Both the position numbers and the translations under genes were made by a program. Shown piece after piece: positions 50,474 to 58,551 of a stretch of 64,000 nt of DNA. Origin of the DNA: Kineococcus endophyticus (GTDB lineage Bacteria; Actinomycetota; Actinomycetes; Actinomycetales; Kineococcaceae); the NCBI RefSeq assembly GCF_040796495.1, contig NZ_JBFNQN010000003.1:124001-188000 (forward strand). The letters run 5' to 3'. Position 1 is the stretch's first letter. Every line of letters begins with the position of its first letter. The notes beneath the pieces were generated by a model that made no database searches, was not told where the DNA came from, and was given only the letters and a program-made list of their open reading frames with translations.

Positions 50474-52263
50474 ACCGCCGGCGCCGGGAGCAGCTCGGCG
50501 ACCGCCTGCGCCGCCTCGGGCTGCCCGTCGTCTCGCCGAGCTACGAGGCGCTGGCCCGGCAGGCGGCCGACGAGGTGCTCGTGACGGACCCGGAGGGGAC
50601 CGTCCGCTTCCTCAGCCCGTCCTTCAGCCGCCGCTGGAACCTCGACCGGTGGGGCCTGGTCGGGCGCGACGCCTTCGACTGGGTCCACCCCGACGACCGC
50701 GACCAGGCGCGTGAGCTCCTGCGGCAGGCGTGCCTGCCGGGGGCCGGTCCCGTCGACTCCCAGCACCGCTACCTCGTCCGCGCCACGGGGGAGGTGCGCT
50801 GGTGCCGCGTGCGGTTCAGCGACGCCCGCCACGAGCGCAGCGTGCGCGGCGTCATCTGGAACTGCGTCGACACCACCGACGAGAAGCGCGCCCTGGAGGC
50901 GCTGCGCTTCGCCGCCAGCCACGACGGCCTGACGGGGCTGCCGAACCGCCGCAGCCTGTTCGAGTCCTTCTCCGCCGCCGCCGACGCCGGGGCCACCTGC
51001 GGTCTCGTGCTGCTCGGCCTCGACGGGCTGAAGGCCGTCAACGACCGGCTGGGGCACTCCGCCGGTGACGACGTCGTCCGGCGCACCGCCGAGCGCCTGC
51101 TCCAGGTGGCCGGCGCCGACGCCGTCGTCGCGCGCCTGGACGGGGACGAGTTCGCCGTCCTCGTGACGGGGCAGGAGCGGAGCGTCGGTCAGGCCGTCGC
51201 CGTACTCGGCGACCGGTGCGTGCGCGCTGTCCGCGAACCGCTCGCCGTCGGCGGCCGGTCGGTCAGCGTGACGGCCGGGGCCGGCACGGCGCTCGCCGTC
51301 CCGGACACCCGGGACGCACGGGGCGGTGCCGCGCCGCAGGACCGGGTGCGCGAGCTGTTCCAGCACGCCGACATCGCCCTGGCCGCGGCCAAGGCCGGCG
51401 GTGGCGACCGAGCGCTCCCGTTCTCGCGCGGCCTGCTCGACGCCCGTCACGAGCGCGCCGAGCTCGCGGCCGACCTGCGGCACGCCGTCGCGCAGGGCCA
51501 GCTGCACGTCGTCTACCAGCCCCTCGTCGACCTCGCCGCGGGGTCGACGGTGGGGGTGGAGGCCCTCGTCCGCTGGGACCACCCGCGCCGCGGGGCGGTG
51601 TCCCCGGCGGTGTTCGTGCCCGTCGCGGAGGAGTCGGACACGATCCTCGACCTCGGGGCGTTCGTGCTCGACCAGGCGCTGGGGGCCGTGTCCGGGTTCC
51701 ACGCGGCCGCGGGGTCGGGCGTGCTCGTGAGCGTCAACCTGTCCGGGCACCAGCTGCTGCAGCCCGGGATCGTGGAGCTCGTCGCCGACGCCCTCGCCCG
51801 CCACGCCGCCGACCCTGCCGCCCTGTGCCTGGAGGTCACCGAGAGCGCCGCCGTCGCGGACCTGTCCGCGGCGCGCGAGACGTTGCTGCGCCTGCGGTCC
51901 CTGGGTGTGCGGACGGCGCTGGACGACTTCGGGACGGGGTACTCCTCGCTGTCGTACCTGCGCCGGCTGCCCGTCGACAAGCTCAAGATCGACAAGTCGT
52001 TCCTCGACGACGTGGCCGACGGGCAGGGCGTGGCGGTGCTGTCGGGCATCGCGGCGCTCGCCTCGGGGCTCGGGCTGACGACGGTCGCCGAGGGCATCGA
52101 GACCGACCAGGTGGCCCGGCTCGTGGCCCGGGCCGGCTGCACGTGGGGGCAGGGCTACCACTTCGCCCGCCCGCTCGCCGAACCCGTCGTGCGCGAGCAC
52201 CTCGCCCGCCGGGCCGGCCGGGGCGGTGCTCAGAACCCCTTGTGGCGCAGCACGACGGCGTAG
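50470..52263 (+). CDS. PAS-GGDEF-EAL protein, probable c-di-GMP phosphodiesterase
   Basis: The protein has 597 residues. A PAS domain (about 22-140) leads to a GGDEF-like domain whose motif reads RLDGDEF rather than GGDEF, and then to an EAL domain. The EAL motif is GVEALVRW, and DDFGTGYSSLSYLRRLPVD with KIDKSFL carries the metal and catalytic residues. The EAL part is therefore complete, while the cyclase part may be weak or regulatory. GTG at 50470 overlaps the stop of the diguanylate cyclase, so one operon encodes both making and breaking of c-di-GMP. Confidence 0.9.
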   Translation: MNRRRREQLGDRLRRLGLPVVSPSYEALARQAADEVLVTDPEGTVRFLSPSFSRRWNLDRWGLVGRDAFDWVHPDDRDQARELLRQACLPGAGPVDSQHRYLVRATGEVRWCRVRFSDARHERSVRGVIWNCVDTTDEKRALEALRFAASHDGLTGLPNRRSLFESFSAAADAGATCGLVLLGLDGLKAVNDRLGHSAGDDVVRRTAERLLQVAGADAVVARLDGDEFAVLVTGQERSVGQAVAVLGDRCVRAVREPLAVGGRSVSVTAGAGTALAVPDTRDARGGAAPQDRVRELFQHADIALAAAKAGGGDRALPFSRGLLDARHERAELAADLRHAVAQGQLHVVYQPLVDLAAGSTVGVEALVRWDHPRRGAVSPAVFVPVAEESDTILDLGAFVLDQALGAVSGFHAAAGSGVLVSVNLSGHQLLQPGIVELVADALARHAADPAALCLEVTESAAVADLSAARETLLRLRSLGVRTALDDFGTGYSSLSYLRRLPVDKLKIDKSFLDDVADGQGVAVLSGIAALASGLGLTTVAEGIETDQVARLVARAGCTWGQGYHFARPLAEPVVREHLARRAGRGGAQNPLWRSTTA

Positions 52264-52919
52264 TCCACCCGCGTCCCCGGGTGCCCCGCGAGGAACGCCT
52301 CGGCCAGCCGGGGGGTGAACTCGATCCGGACGACGGCCTCGAGGTCGGCGCGGGAGTCGAACTCCCACGCCACGTCCAGCCGCTCGACGTCCCACCCGCG
52401 GCGGGCGAAGAACCGGTCCACCGCGACCGGGTCGTAGGAGGGCAGCGACGTCGCGAACCAGCGGCCGACCGTCGAGCGGGTCGCGTCGTTGTCCACGACG
52501 AACGCGGTACCGCCCCGGCGCACGACGCGGTCGAGTTCGGTCAGGCCCGGTTCGCAGCCGGGGCCGAAGAAGTAGGCCCACCGGGCGTGCACCACGTCGA
52601 CGCTCGCGTCCGGCAGCGGCAGCGCACCCGCTTCCCCCTGCAGCACGGCGACCCCCGGGGTCCCCGCCGTGCGGGCCCGGGCCCGCTGCAGCAGGGGCGG
52701 GTGGGGTTCGACGCCGGTGACCGAGCGGGCCGTGGCCGCGAACCGGGGGAGGTGGAACCCCGCACCGCAGCCGACGTCGAGGACGTCCTGCCCGGCCCAG
52801 TCGTGGACCGCGCGCATCGCCGCCTCGATCAGGCCGCCGCGGTCGACGGCGAGGTTCTCCAGCTCGTAGACGTCGGGGGAGTCCCAGATGTTCGGGCTGG
52901 GGACGACGCCACCCGTCAC
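52230..52919 (-). CDS. class I SAM-dependent methyltransferase
   Basis: The protein has 229 residues. Motif I is [17 protein letters not shown] (about residues 44-60), strand 2 ends TGVEPHP, and [18 protein letters not shown] is typical of Methyltransf_11. The substrate is unknown. It overlaps the stop of the Cys-rich protein gene upstream (GTGA) and converges with the EAL gene, with a 34-base overlap. Confidence 0.87.
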   Translation of the reverse strand: MTGGVVPSPNIWDSPDVYELENLAVDRGGLIEAAMRAVHDWAGQDVLDVGCGAGFHLPRFAATARSVTGVEPHPPLLQRARARTAGTPGVAVLQGEAGALPLPDASVDVVHARWAYFFGPGCEPGLTELDRVVRRGGTAFVVDNDATRSTVGRWFATSLPSYDPVAVDRFFARRGWDVERLDVAWEFDSRADLEAVVRIEFTPRLAEAFLAGHPGTRVDYAVVLRHKGF

Positions 52920-53731
52920 CGGCGCGGGTCGGCCGAGTGGTCTGCAGGGTGGACGGTCAGCGGCAGCAGCCGCCGGTGCGCCGACCCCGACCGCGTCCGC
53001 GCCACGAGCGCCTCGCAGTGCCGGGCCAGCTCCTCGTAGGGGGCGTCGCCGATCATCTCGCGCAACTCGTTCTCGCAGCTGAGGAACACCGGTCGTTCCC
53101 CGACGTGCGCGGCGGGGTTGCCGGTGCAGTACCAGTCGAGGTCGTGCCCGCCCTCGCCCCAGCCGCGGCGGTCGTACTCGGCGATGCTCACCTCGAGGTA
53201 CGTCGAGCCGTCCCCGCGCGTGACGGTCCGGTACGAGCGCTTGAGCGGCAGCTGCCAGCAGACGTCGGGTTTGTAGGTCAGCGGGTCGACCCCGTCGCGC
53301 AGGGCCTGCAGGTGCAGCGCGCACCCGGCGCCGGCGGGGAACCCCGGGCGGTTGGCCAGGATGCAGCCGCCCTCGTGCACGCGCGTCTTGCGCTCGCCGT
53401 CCTCGACCTCGGTCCAGCCGCCCGCGCGGCCCTCGTCGTGGAACTGCCACACCTCGGGGGTCAGCCGCTTGACGACCTTCGCGACGCGCTTCTCGTCGGC
53501 CTTCTCGGTGAAGTGCGCGCCCAGCGCGCAGCAGCCGACGTCGGGGCGGTCGGCGTAGATCCCCGGGCAGCCGTTGCCGAAGATGCACGTGTAGTCGCTC
53601 GTGAGCCACGTGAGGTCGACGCGGTAGACCGTGTCGGGCTGGTCCTCGGGACCGCGCGCGGAGGCCACGTCCTGCGGGTCGGGGAACTCCAGCCACAACC
53701 GGGCGGTGTCCAGCGGGGTCTCGACGCTCAC
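52916..53731 (-). CDS. Cys-rich conserved hypothetical protein
   Basis: The protein has 271 residues with eleven cysteines in clusters: [43 protein letters not shown] and SCENE. This pattern suggests bound metal or an iron-sulfur site. No signal peptide is seen. I recognise it as a protein found beside ppx in some actinobacteria, but its function is unknown to me. TACGCT ends 6 bases before the GTG at 53731. It is divergent from ppx. Confidence 0.75.
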   Translation of the reverse strand: MSVETPLDTARLWLEFPDPQDVASARGPEDQPDTVYRVDLTWLTSDYTCIFGNGCPGIYADRPDVGCCALGAHFTEKADEKRVAKVVKRLTPEVWQFHDEGRAGGWTEVEDGERKTRVHEGGCILANRPGFPAGAGCALHLQALRDGVDPLTYKPDVCWQLPLKRSYRTVTRGDGSTYLEVSIAEYDRRGWGEGGHDLDWYCTGNPAAHVGERPVFLSCENELREMIGDAPYEELARHCEALVARTRSGSAHRRLLPLTVHPADHSADPRR

Positions 53732-53737
53732 CGCTGC

Positions 53738-53743
53738 AGCGTA
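53738..53743 (-). promoter_or_regulatory. -10 box, leaderless promoter of the Cys-rich gene
   Basis: TACGCT ends 6 bases before the GTG at 53731. The divergent ppx promoter lies only 42 bases away. Confidence 0.5.
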
Positions 53744-53784
53744 AGCGTGCCCACGGGACGCGCGGGGGACCCGCCGTCGTCCAC

Positions 53785-53790
53785 TAGGGT
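53785..53790 (+). promoter_or_regulatory. -10 box, leaderless promoter of ppx
   Basis: TAGGGT ends 6 bases before the GTG at 53797. Confidence 0.5.
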
Positions 53791-53796
53791 CGCCGC

Positions 53797-54789
53797 GTGC
53801 GCTTGGGTGTCCTGGACGTGGGCAGCAACACCGTCCACCTGTTGGTCGTCGACGCCCATCCCGGGGCCCACCCGTTGCCCGCGAACTCCACGCGCCGGCT
53901 GCTCCGGCTGGCCGAGCACCTGACTCCCGAGGGCGCGATCGACACCGCGGGTGTCGACGCGCTCACCGACGCCGTCGCGGCGGCGGCCGCCGCAGCCGAG
54001 GACGCGGGCGTCACCGAGATGCTGGCGTTCGCCACGTCCGCCGTGCGCGAGGCCGTCAACGGCGAGGACGTCCTCGACCACGTCGAGCGCGCCACGGGGG
54101 TGCGGCTGCAGGTGCTGCCCGGGACCGCCGAGGCCGACCTGACCTTCCTGGCCGTGCGCCGCTGGTTCGGGTGGTCGGCGGGCCGGCTGCTCGTCCTCGA
54201 CATCGGCGGCGGCTCCCTGGAGGTGGCCGCGGGTCTGGACGAGGCGCCCGACGTCTCGTTCTCGCTGCCGCTGGGCGCCGGCCGCCTCACCCGCGACCGG
54301 CTGGCCGGGGACCCGCCCTCGCCCGAGGCCGTCCGCGACGTGCGCCGCTCGGTGCGCCAGCAGGTCGCCGCGCGCGTGCGCGACGTGACGCGCGCCGGCA
54401 CGCCCGACCGCGTCGTGGTGACGTCCAAGACCTTCCGCAGCCTCGCCCGCCTCACGGGGGCGGCCCCGGCGGAGGAGGGCCCCGCGGTGCGCCGCGTGCT
54501 GCGCCGCGACGACCTCGCACCCTGGGTGCCGAAGCTGGCGGGCATGACGTTCCGCCAGCGTGCGGAGCTGCCCGGGGTGAGCGTCGAGCGCGCGCCGCAG
54601 GTGCTGGCCGGCGCCCTCGTCGCCGAGGCCGCGTTCGAGCTGCTCGGCGTCGAGGAGGCGCTCGTCTGCCCGTGGGCGCTGCGCGAGGGCGTCATCCTGC
54701 GGCGCCTCGACGCGATCACCGCGTCGGGGTCGGGTTCGGGTGCGGGGGCTGTGGACGGCGCGCACGGTGGTGTCGGGAAGGGGAACTAG
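53797..54789 (+). CDS. ppx: exopolyphosphatase / pppGpp phosphohydrolase family protein
   Basis: The protein has 330 residues, the short actinobacterial form. Motifs are [29 protein letters not shown], and [12 protein letters not shown], the phosphate-binding loops of the ASKHA fold. It cleaves polyphosphate or pppGpp. The last 25 residues ([12 protein letters not shown]) are a Gly/Ser tail. The TAGGGT box fixes the start. It is followed closely by a TIM-barrel gene. Confidence 0.92.
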   Translation: MRLGVLDVGSNTVHLLVVDAHPGAHPLPANSTRRLLRLAEHLTPEGAIDTAGVDALTDAVAAAAAAAEDAGVTEMLAFATSAVREAVNGEDVLDHVERATGVRLQVLPGTAEADLTFLAVRRWFGWSAGRLLVLDIGGGSLEVAAGLDEAPDVSFSLPLGAGRLTRDRLAGDPPSPEAVRDVRRSVRQQVAARVRDVTRAGTPDRVVVTSKTFRSLARLTGAAPAEEGPAVRRVLRRDDLAPWVPKLAGMTFRQRAELPGVSVERAPQVLAGALVAEAAFELLGVEEALVCPWALREGVILRRLDAITASGSGSGAGAVDGAHGGVGKGN

Positions 54790-54792
54790 CGT
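54787..54792 (+). promoter_or_regulatory. -10 box that decides the start of the TIM-barrel gene
   Basis: TAGCGT begins in the last bases of ppx and ends 7 bases before GTG 54800. It supports 54800 over the in-frame GTG at 54791. Confidence 0.45.
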
Positions 54793-54799
54793 GAGCGCC

Positions 54800-55639
54800 G
54801 TGGAAGACACGTCCCCGACCGCCGCGGACCTGCCCGAGGGCCGGATCCGCGTGGCCCTCTCGACGACGTGCTCCTACCCGGAGTCGACGACGGCCGCCTT
54901 CGAGATCGCCGCGCGCCTGGGCTACGACGGCGTCGAGGTCCTCGTCTGGACCGACCCCGTCAGCCAGGACGCCGCCGCCCTGCGCCGGCTCGTCGAGCAC
55001 TTCGAGGTGCCCGTCCTGTCCGTGCACGCGCCGACGCTGCTGCTGACCCAGCGCACGTGGGGCCGGGGCGACCCGTGGGGCAAGCTCGAGCGTTCCGCCG
55101 AACTGGCCGCCACGCTCGGCGCGGACACCGTCGTCGTGCACCCGCCGTTCCGCTGGCAACGCGAGTACGCGACCGGTTTCGTCGCCGGCATCGAGGCCCT
55201 CGAGGCCCGGACGGGCGTGACGATGGCCGTGGAGAACATGTTCCCGTGGCGCGCCCGCGGCCGGGAGGTCGTCGCCTACGCCCCCGGCTGGGACCCGACC
55301 GAGCTCGGCTACCGGCACCTGACGCTGGACTACTCCCACGCCGCGACGTCGGGTCAGGACTGCCTGGAGCTGACGAAGGCGTTCGGCGAACGGCTCGCGC
55401 ACGTGCACCTGTGCGACGGCACCGGGTCGGCCAAGGACGAGCACCTCGTGCCCGGTGACGGTTCCCAGCCCGTGGCCGCGGCGCTGGCCGAGCTGGCCCG
55501 CACCGGGTTCGCCGGGGTCGTCGCCGCCGAGGTGAACACGCGCCGGGCCCGCGGCCGCGCAGCCCGCGAGGAGGCGCTCGCCCGCACCCTGCGGTTCGCC
55601 CGCGAGCACCTGGCGCGGACCCCGGAGGTCACGGCGTGA
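54800..55639 (+). CDS. sugar phosphate isomerase/epimerase-like TIM-barrel protein
   Basis: The protein has 279 residues from GTG 54800. The xylose-isomerase-like fold shows [73 protein letters not shown] and [21 protein letters not shown]. The His/Glu/Asp residues in these strands normally bind one or two metals. The substrate is unknown; in actinobacteria it is usually found between ppx and proC. An in-frame GTG at 54791 is less likely because of the TAGCGT box. Confidence 0.86.
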   Translation: MEDTSPTAADLPEGRIRVALSTTCSYPESTTAAFEIAARLGYDGVEVLVWTDPVSQDAAALRRLVEHFEVPVLSVHAPTLLLTQRTWGRGDPWGKLERSAELAATLGADTVVVHPPFRWQREYATGFVAGIEALEARTGVTMAVENMFPWRARGREVVAYAPGWDPTELGYRHLTLDYSHAATSGQDCLELTKAFGERLAHVHLCDGTGSAKDEHLVPGDGSQPVAAALAELARTGFAGVVAAEVNTRRARGRAAREEALARTLRFAREHLARTPEVTA

Positions 55640-55670
55640 CCGGGCCCGAGCTGCTGACGGACGAGGGGGA

Positions 55671-56474
55671 GTGCGCGTGACGCTGGCGATGGTCGGGGCC
55701 GGGGTGATGGGCCAGACGCTGCTCGGGGGGCTGCTGCGCGCGGGTCGCGCCGCGGACGACGTCCTCGTCGTGGACCGGCGGGCGGGGCGTGGCCGGGAGC
55801 TGCACGAGCGGTTCGGCGTGCGGGTCGTGGACGACGTCGCGGCCGTGGCGGGCGCCCGCACGGTGCTGCTGGCGGTCAAGCCGCAGGACCTGCCCGCCCT
55901 GCTCGACTCCCTGGCCCCGCACCTGGACGCCGACGCGCTCGTCGTCTCCCTGGCCGCCGGGGTCACGACCGCGGCCATCGAGGCCCGGCTGCCCGCGGGA
56001 ACGTCCGTCGTGCGGGTCATGCCGAACACGCCCTCCCTCGTGGACGAGGGGATGGCGGCGCTGGCCGCCGGGTCCTCGTGCGCGGACGCCCAGCTCGCCG
56101 AGGCGGAGGACCTGCTGCGCTCGTGCGGTCGCACGGTCGTGCTGGCCGAGAAGCACCTCGACGCCGTCACGGCGCTGTCCGGGTCCGGCCCGGCGTACGT
56201 CTTCTACGTGGTGGAGGCGATGGTCGAGGCGGGGGTCCTGCTGGGCCTGCCGCGGGCGACCGCGACCGAGCTCGTGGTCCAGACCGTCGTCGGGGCGGGG
56301 GCGATGCTGCGCGAGACCGGGCAGCACCCGACCGTCCTGCGCGAGCAGGTGACGTCGCCGGCGGGCACGACGGCCGCAGCGCTGCGCCAGCTCGACGACT
56401 CCGGGGTGCGGGCCGCGCTGGTCTCCGCCGTCGAGGCCGCCGCGGCCCGGTCCCAGCAGCTGTCGGGGGGCTGA
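55671..56474 (+). CDS. proC: pyrroline-5-carboxylate reductase
   Basis: The protein has 267 residues, standard for ProC. It reduces pyrroline-5-carboxylate to proline with NAD(P)H. Motifs are LAMVGAGVMGQTLLGGLL, LAVKPQDL, VRVMPNTPSLVDEGM and ALSGSGPAYVFYVVEAM. GTG at 55671 has GAGGGGGA 1-8 bases upstream. It is 31 bases after the TIM-barrel gene. Confidence 0.95.
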   Translation: MRVTLAMVGAGVMGQTLLGGLLRAGRAADDVLVVDRRAGRGRELHERFGVRVVDDVAAVAGARTVLLAVKPQDLPALLDSLAPHLDADALVVSLAAGVTTAAIEARLPAGTSVVRVMPNTPSLVDEGMAALAAGSSCADAQLAEAEDLLRSCGRTVVLAEKHLDAVTALSGSGPAYVFYVVEAMVEAGVLLGLPRATATELVVQTVVGAGAMLRETGQHPTVLREQVTSPAGTTAAALRQLDDSGVRAALVSAVEAAAARSQQLSGG

Positions 56475-56478
56475 GCCG

Positions 56479-57675
56479 GTGGGCGAGGGCACGCGGGACG
56501 AGGTGCGGGTCGTCTGGGACGAGGCGTTCACGCGCTACGACTTCGGCCGGTGGCACCCCATGGCGCCCGTCCGGCTCGACCTGACGGCCCGCCTGTGCGC
56601 GGACCTCGGCCTGTTCGACCGGCCCGGCGTCGTCGTCGTCGGGGCCGAACCCGCGGACGACGAGCTCCTGTGCACCGTGCACGACCGCGCCTACGTCGAC
56701 GCGGTCAAGGCCGCCTCGGCCGACCCGCGGCAGGCCCAGCCGGTCTTCGGCCTCGGCACCGAGGACGACCCGGCCTTCCCCGGGATGCACGAGGCCGCCG
56801 CGCGCATCGTCGGCGGGTCCGTCGACCTCGGTCGCGCCCTCGTCGCGGGACAGACCCTGCACGGGGTGAACTTCTGCGGGGGCATGCACCACGCGAAACC
56901 GGGCTGCGCCAGCGGGTTCTGCGTCTACAACGACGCCGCCGCCGCCATCGTCGCGATGCTGCGCGACGGGGCCGAGCGCATCGCCTACGTCGACCTGGAC
57001 TGCCACCACGGTGACGGGACCGAGGCGGTCTTCTGGGACGACCCCCGGGTCCTGACGATCAGCGTCCACGAGTCGGGCACCACGCTGTTCCCGGGCACGG
57101 GCTTCGCCGACGAGCTCGGCGGGCCCGACGCCCTCGGGGCCGCCGTGAACCTGGCCCTGCCGGCGGGCACGGGGGACGCGGGCTGGCTGCGGGCGGTGCA
57201 CGCCGTCGTCCCGCAGCTCGTGCGGGCCTTCGCCCCCGACGTCCTCGTCACCCAGCACGGCTGCGACACCCACGCCCTGGACCCGCTCGGGCACCTGACG
57301 GTGTCCGTGGACGCGCAGCGGGTGGCGTCGGCGGCGATGCACGCGCTGGCGCACGAGGCGTCGCAGGGTCGGTGGCTGGCGCTCGGCGGTGGGGGCTACG
57401 AGGTCGTCGACGTCGTGCCGCGGACGTGGGCCCACCTGGTCGCGGAGGCCTCCCAGCAACCGCTCGACCCGGCCACCCCGCTGCCGGCGTCGTGGCGCGC
57501 GCACGTGGAGGCGACGCTCGAGCGGGAGGCCCCCGCGGCGATGACGGACGGTGAGCCCGCGACCTTCACGGGGTGGGAGGCGGGGTACGACCCGGACGAC
57601 GCCGTGGACCGCGCGATCCTGGCCACCCGCCGTGCTGCGTTCCCGCTGCACGGGCTCGACCCGGACTTCGACTGA
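56479..57675 (+). CDS. acuC: histone-deacetylase-family protein AcuC
   Basis: The protein has 398 residues. The zinc-enzyme motifs are GGMHHAKPGCASGFCVYND, YVDLDCHHGDGTEAVFW and VTQHGCDTHALDPLGHL. It removes acetyl groups from proteins such as acetyl-CoA synthetase; AcuC does this in Bacillus. GTG at 56479 lies 4 bases after proC. It is usually the last gene of this block. Confidence 0.9.
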   Translation: MGEGTRDEVRVVWDEAFTRYDFGRWHPMAPVRLDLTARLCADLGLFDRPGVVVVGAEPADDELLCTVHDRAYVDAVKAASADPRQAQPVFGLGTEDDPAFPGMHEAAARIVGGSVDLGRALVAGQTLHGVNFCGGMHHAKPGCASGFCVYNDAAAAIVAMLRDGAERIAYVDLDCHHGDGTEAVFWDDPRVLTISVHESGTTLFPGTGFADELGGPDALGAAVNLALPAGTGDAGWLRAVHAVVPQLVRAFAPDVLVTQHGCDTHALDPLGHLTVSVDAQRVASAAMHALAHEASQGRWLALGGGGYEVVDVVPRTWAHLVAEASQQPLDPATPLPASWRAHVEATLEREAPAAMTDGEPATFTGWEAGYDPDDAVDRAILATRRAAFPLHGLDPDFD

Positions 57676-57725
57676 ACTCCCAGCAGATTTTTACGGAGCG
57701 TCAGTGCTGGTCACAGCCTGTCCAG

Positions 57726-57788
57726 GTCACTCTGAGTGACTCAATGAGCACGGAGATCTTCCACGCACGTCACACGTGCCCCTAGAGT
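57726..57788 (+). promoter_or_regulatory. promoter and two palindromes before the HTH gene
   Basis: TAGAGT (57783-57788) is the -10 box. The palindrome GCACGT-CAC-ACGTGC (57765-57779) fills the space where the -35/-10 spacer lies, and GTCACT-CTG-AGTGAC (57726-57740) lies just upstream. The layout suggests control by a dimeric regulator. Confidence 0.5.
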
Positions 57789-57867
57789 GGACGGTGAACG
57801 CGCCCCCACCGGGCCGTCCGCGGGGGACGGTGCGCAAATGGCGCGCGAACTGAAGGGTGCTGTGGGG

Positions 57868-58068
57868 ATGCCTGAGGATCGCCCGCTGTCCGAGGTCCGG
57901 TTCCTGACCGTGGCCGAGGTCGCGTCGATGATGCGCGTGTCGAAGATGACGGTGTACCGCCTGGTGCACAACGGGGAGCTGCCCGCCGTCCGCGTCGGCC
58001 GCTCCTTCCGCGTGCCCGAGGACGCCGTCCACGAGTACCTGCGGCAGTCGTTCATCGACACCGCGTGA
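57868..58068 (+). CDS. BldC/excisionase-type helix-turn-helix protein
   Basis: The protein has 66 residues from ATG 57868 (an in-frame ATG at 57838 adds ten). RFLTVAEVASMMRVSKMTVYRLV is the winged helix-turn-helix, followed by NGELPAVRVGRSFRVPEDAV. It matches the mycobacterial Rv0500A type, which lies in the same order after proC and before bS22. It is a DNA-binding protein with unknown targets. Two palindromes precede it, one of them placed to be its own operator. Confidence 0.88.
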   Translation: MPEDRPLSEVRFLTVAEVASMMRVSKMTVYRLVHNGELPAVRVGRSFRVPEDAVHEYLRQSFIDTA

Positions 58069-58112
58069 GCGCCTCCACCGGACTGCTGACGCTGCGGGCA
58101 CCGCTGGGCGGG

Positions 58113-58118
58113 TAGACT
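58113..58118 (+). promoter_or_regulatory. -10 box before bS22
   Basis: TAGACT lies about 94 bases before the bS22 start and after the end of the HTH gene, so bS22 can be expressed alone. Confidence 0.4.
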
Positions 58119-58211
58119 CGCGGACGGTCTGCCGCTCGCTGAGCGGCACGTCGCGCGCCGGTCCGCCGGGGTGTCGGCAGCAACCAGTCGTATCGAGTGA
58201 GCGAGGACCCC

Positions 58212-58310
58212 TTGGGCTCTGTCATCAAGAAGCGTCGCAAGCGCATGGCGAAGAAGAAGCACCGCAAGCTGCTCCGCCGCACGCGTCACCAGCGTCGCAA
58301 CAAGAAGTGA
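58212..58310 (+). CDS. bS22-type small basic ribosomal protein (AURKAIP1/COX24 domain)
   Basis: The product is 32 residues: MGSVIKKRRKRMAKKKHRKL and then LRRTRHQRRNKK. This matches the bS22 protein of actinobacterial ribosomes (Rv0500B in Mycobacterium tuberculosis). It starts at TTG (58212), preceded by GAGG with 4 bases of spacing, and is often missed because of its size and start codon. The order proC, HTH gene, bS22 is conserved. A strong terminator follows. Confidence 0.93.
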   Translation: MGSVIKKRRKRMAKKKHRKLLRRTRHQRRNKK

Positions 58311-58316
58311 TGTGCT

Positions 58317-58350
58317 GAAGGGCGGCTCCCCTGCGGGGGAGCCGCCCTTC
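58317..58350 (+). terminator. bS22 terminator
   Basis: A 15-base-pair perfect stem (58317-58331 with 58336-58350) and a TGCG loop lie 6 bases after the stop. Confidence 0.8.
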
Positions 58351-58495
58351 GTGCACCGGCGGCTCACCACCCGGTGCCACCGACAGTGACGCGGCAGCAG
58401 CCTTGCGTTGCGTCTTCCCCGCCGAAACGGTGAAGGGTCCGCCCAGATGCGGGGAGCGGACCTCGCGGGGGAGGGATTCCGCTGCGGGCGGTCCT

Positions 58496-58501
58496 TAGAC
58501 T
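58496..58501 (+). promoter_or_regulatory. -10 box of the second polysaccharide cluster
   Basis: TAGACT lies 50 bases before the ATG at 58552. The start has GAGGAG 4 bases upstream. The 200 bases before it (from 58351) hold no coding frame that I can support. Confidence 0.45.
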
Positions 58502-58551
58502 CCTGGCGCCGGTAGGTCCGCGGTGGTCTGCCGCCAGAGTCGAGGAGTCGG

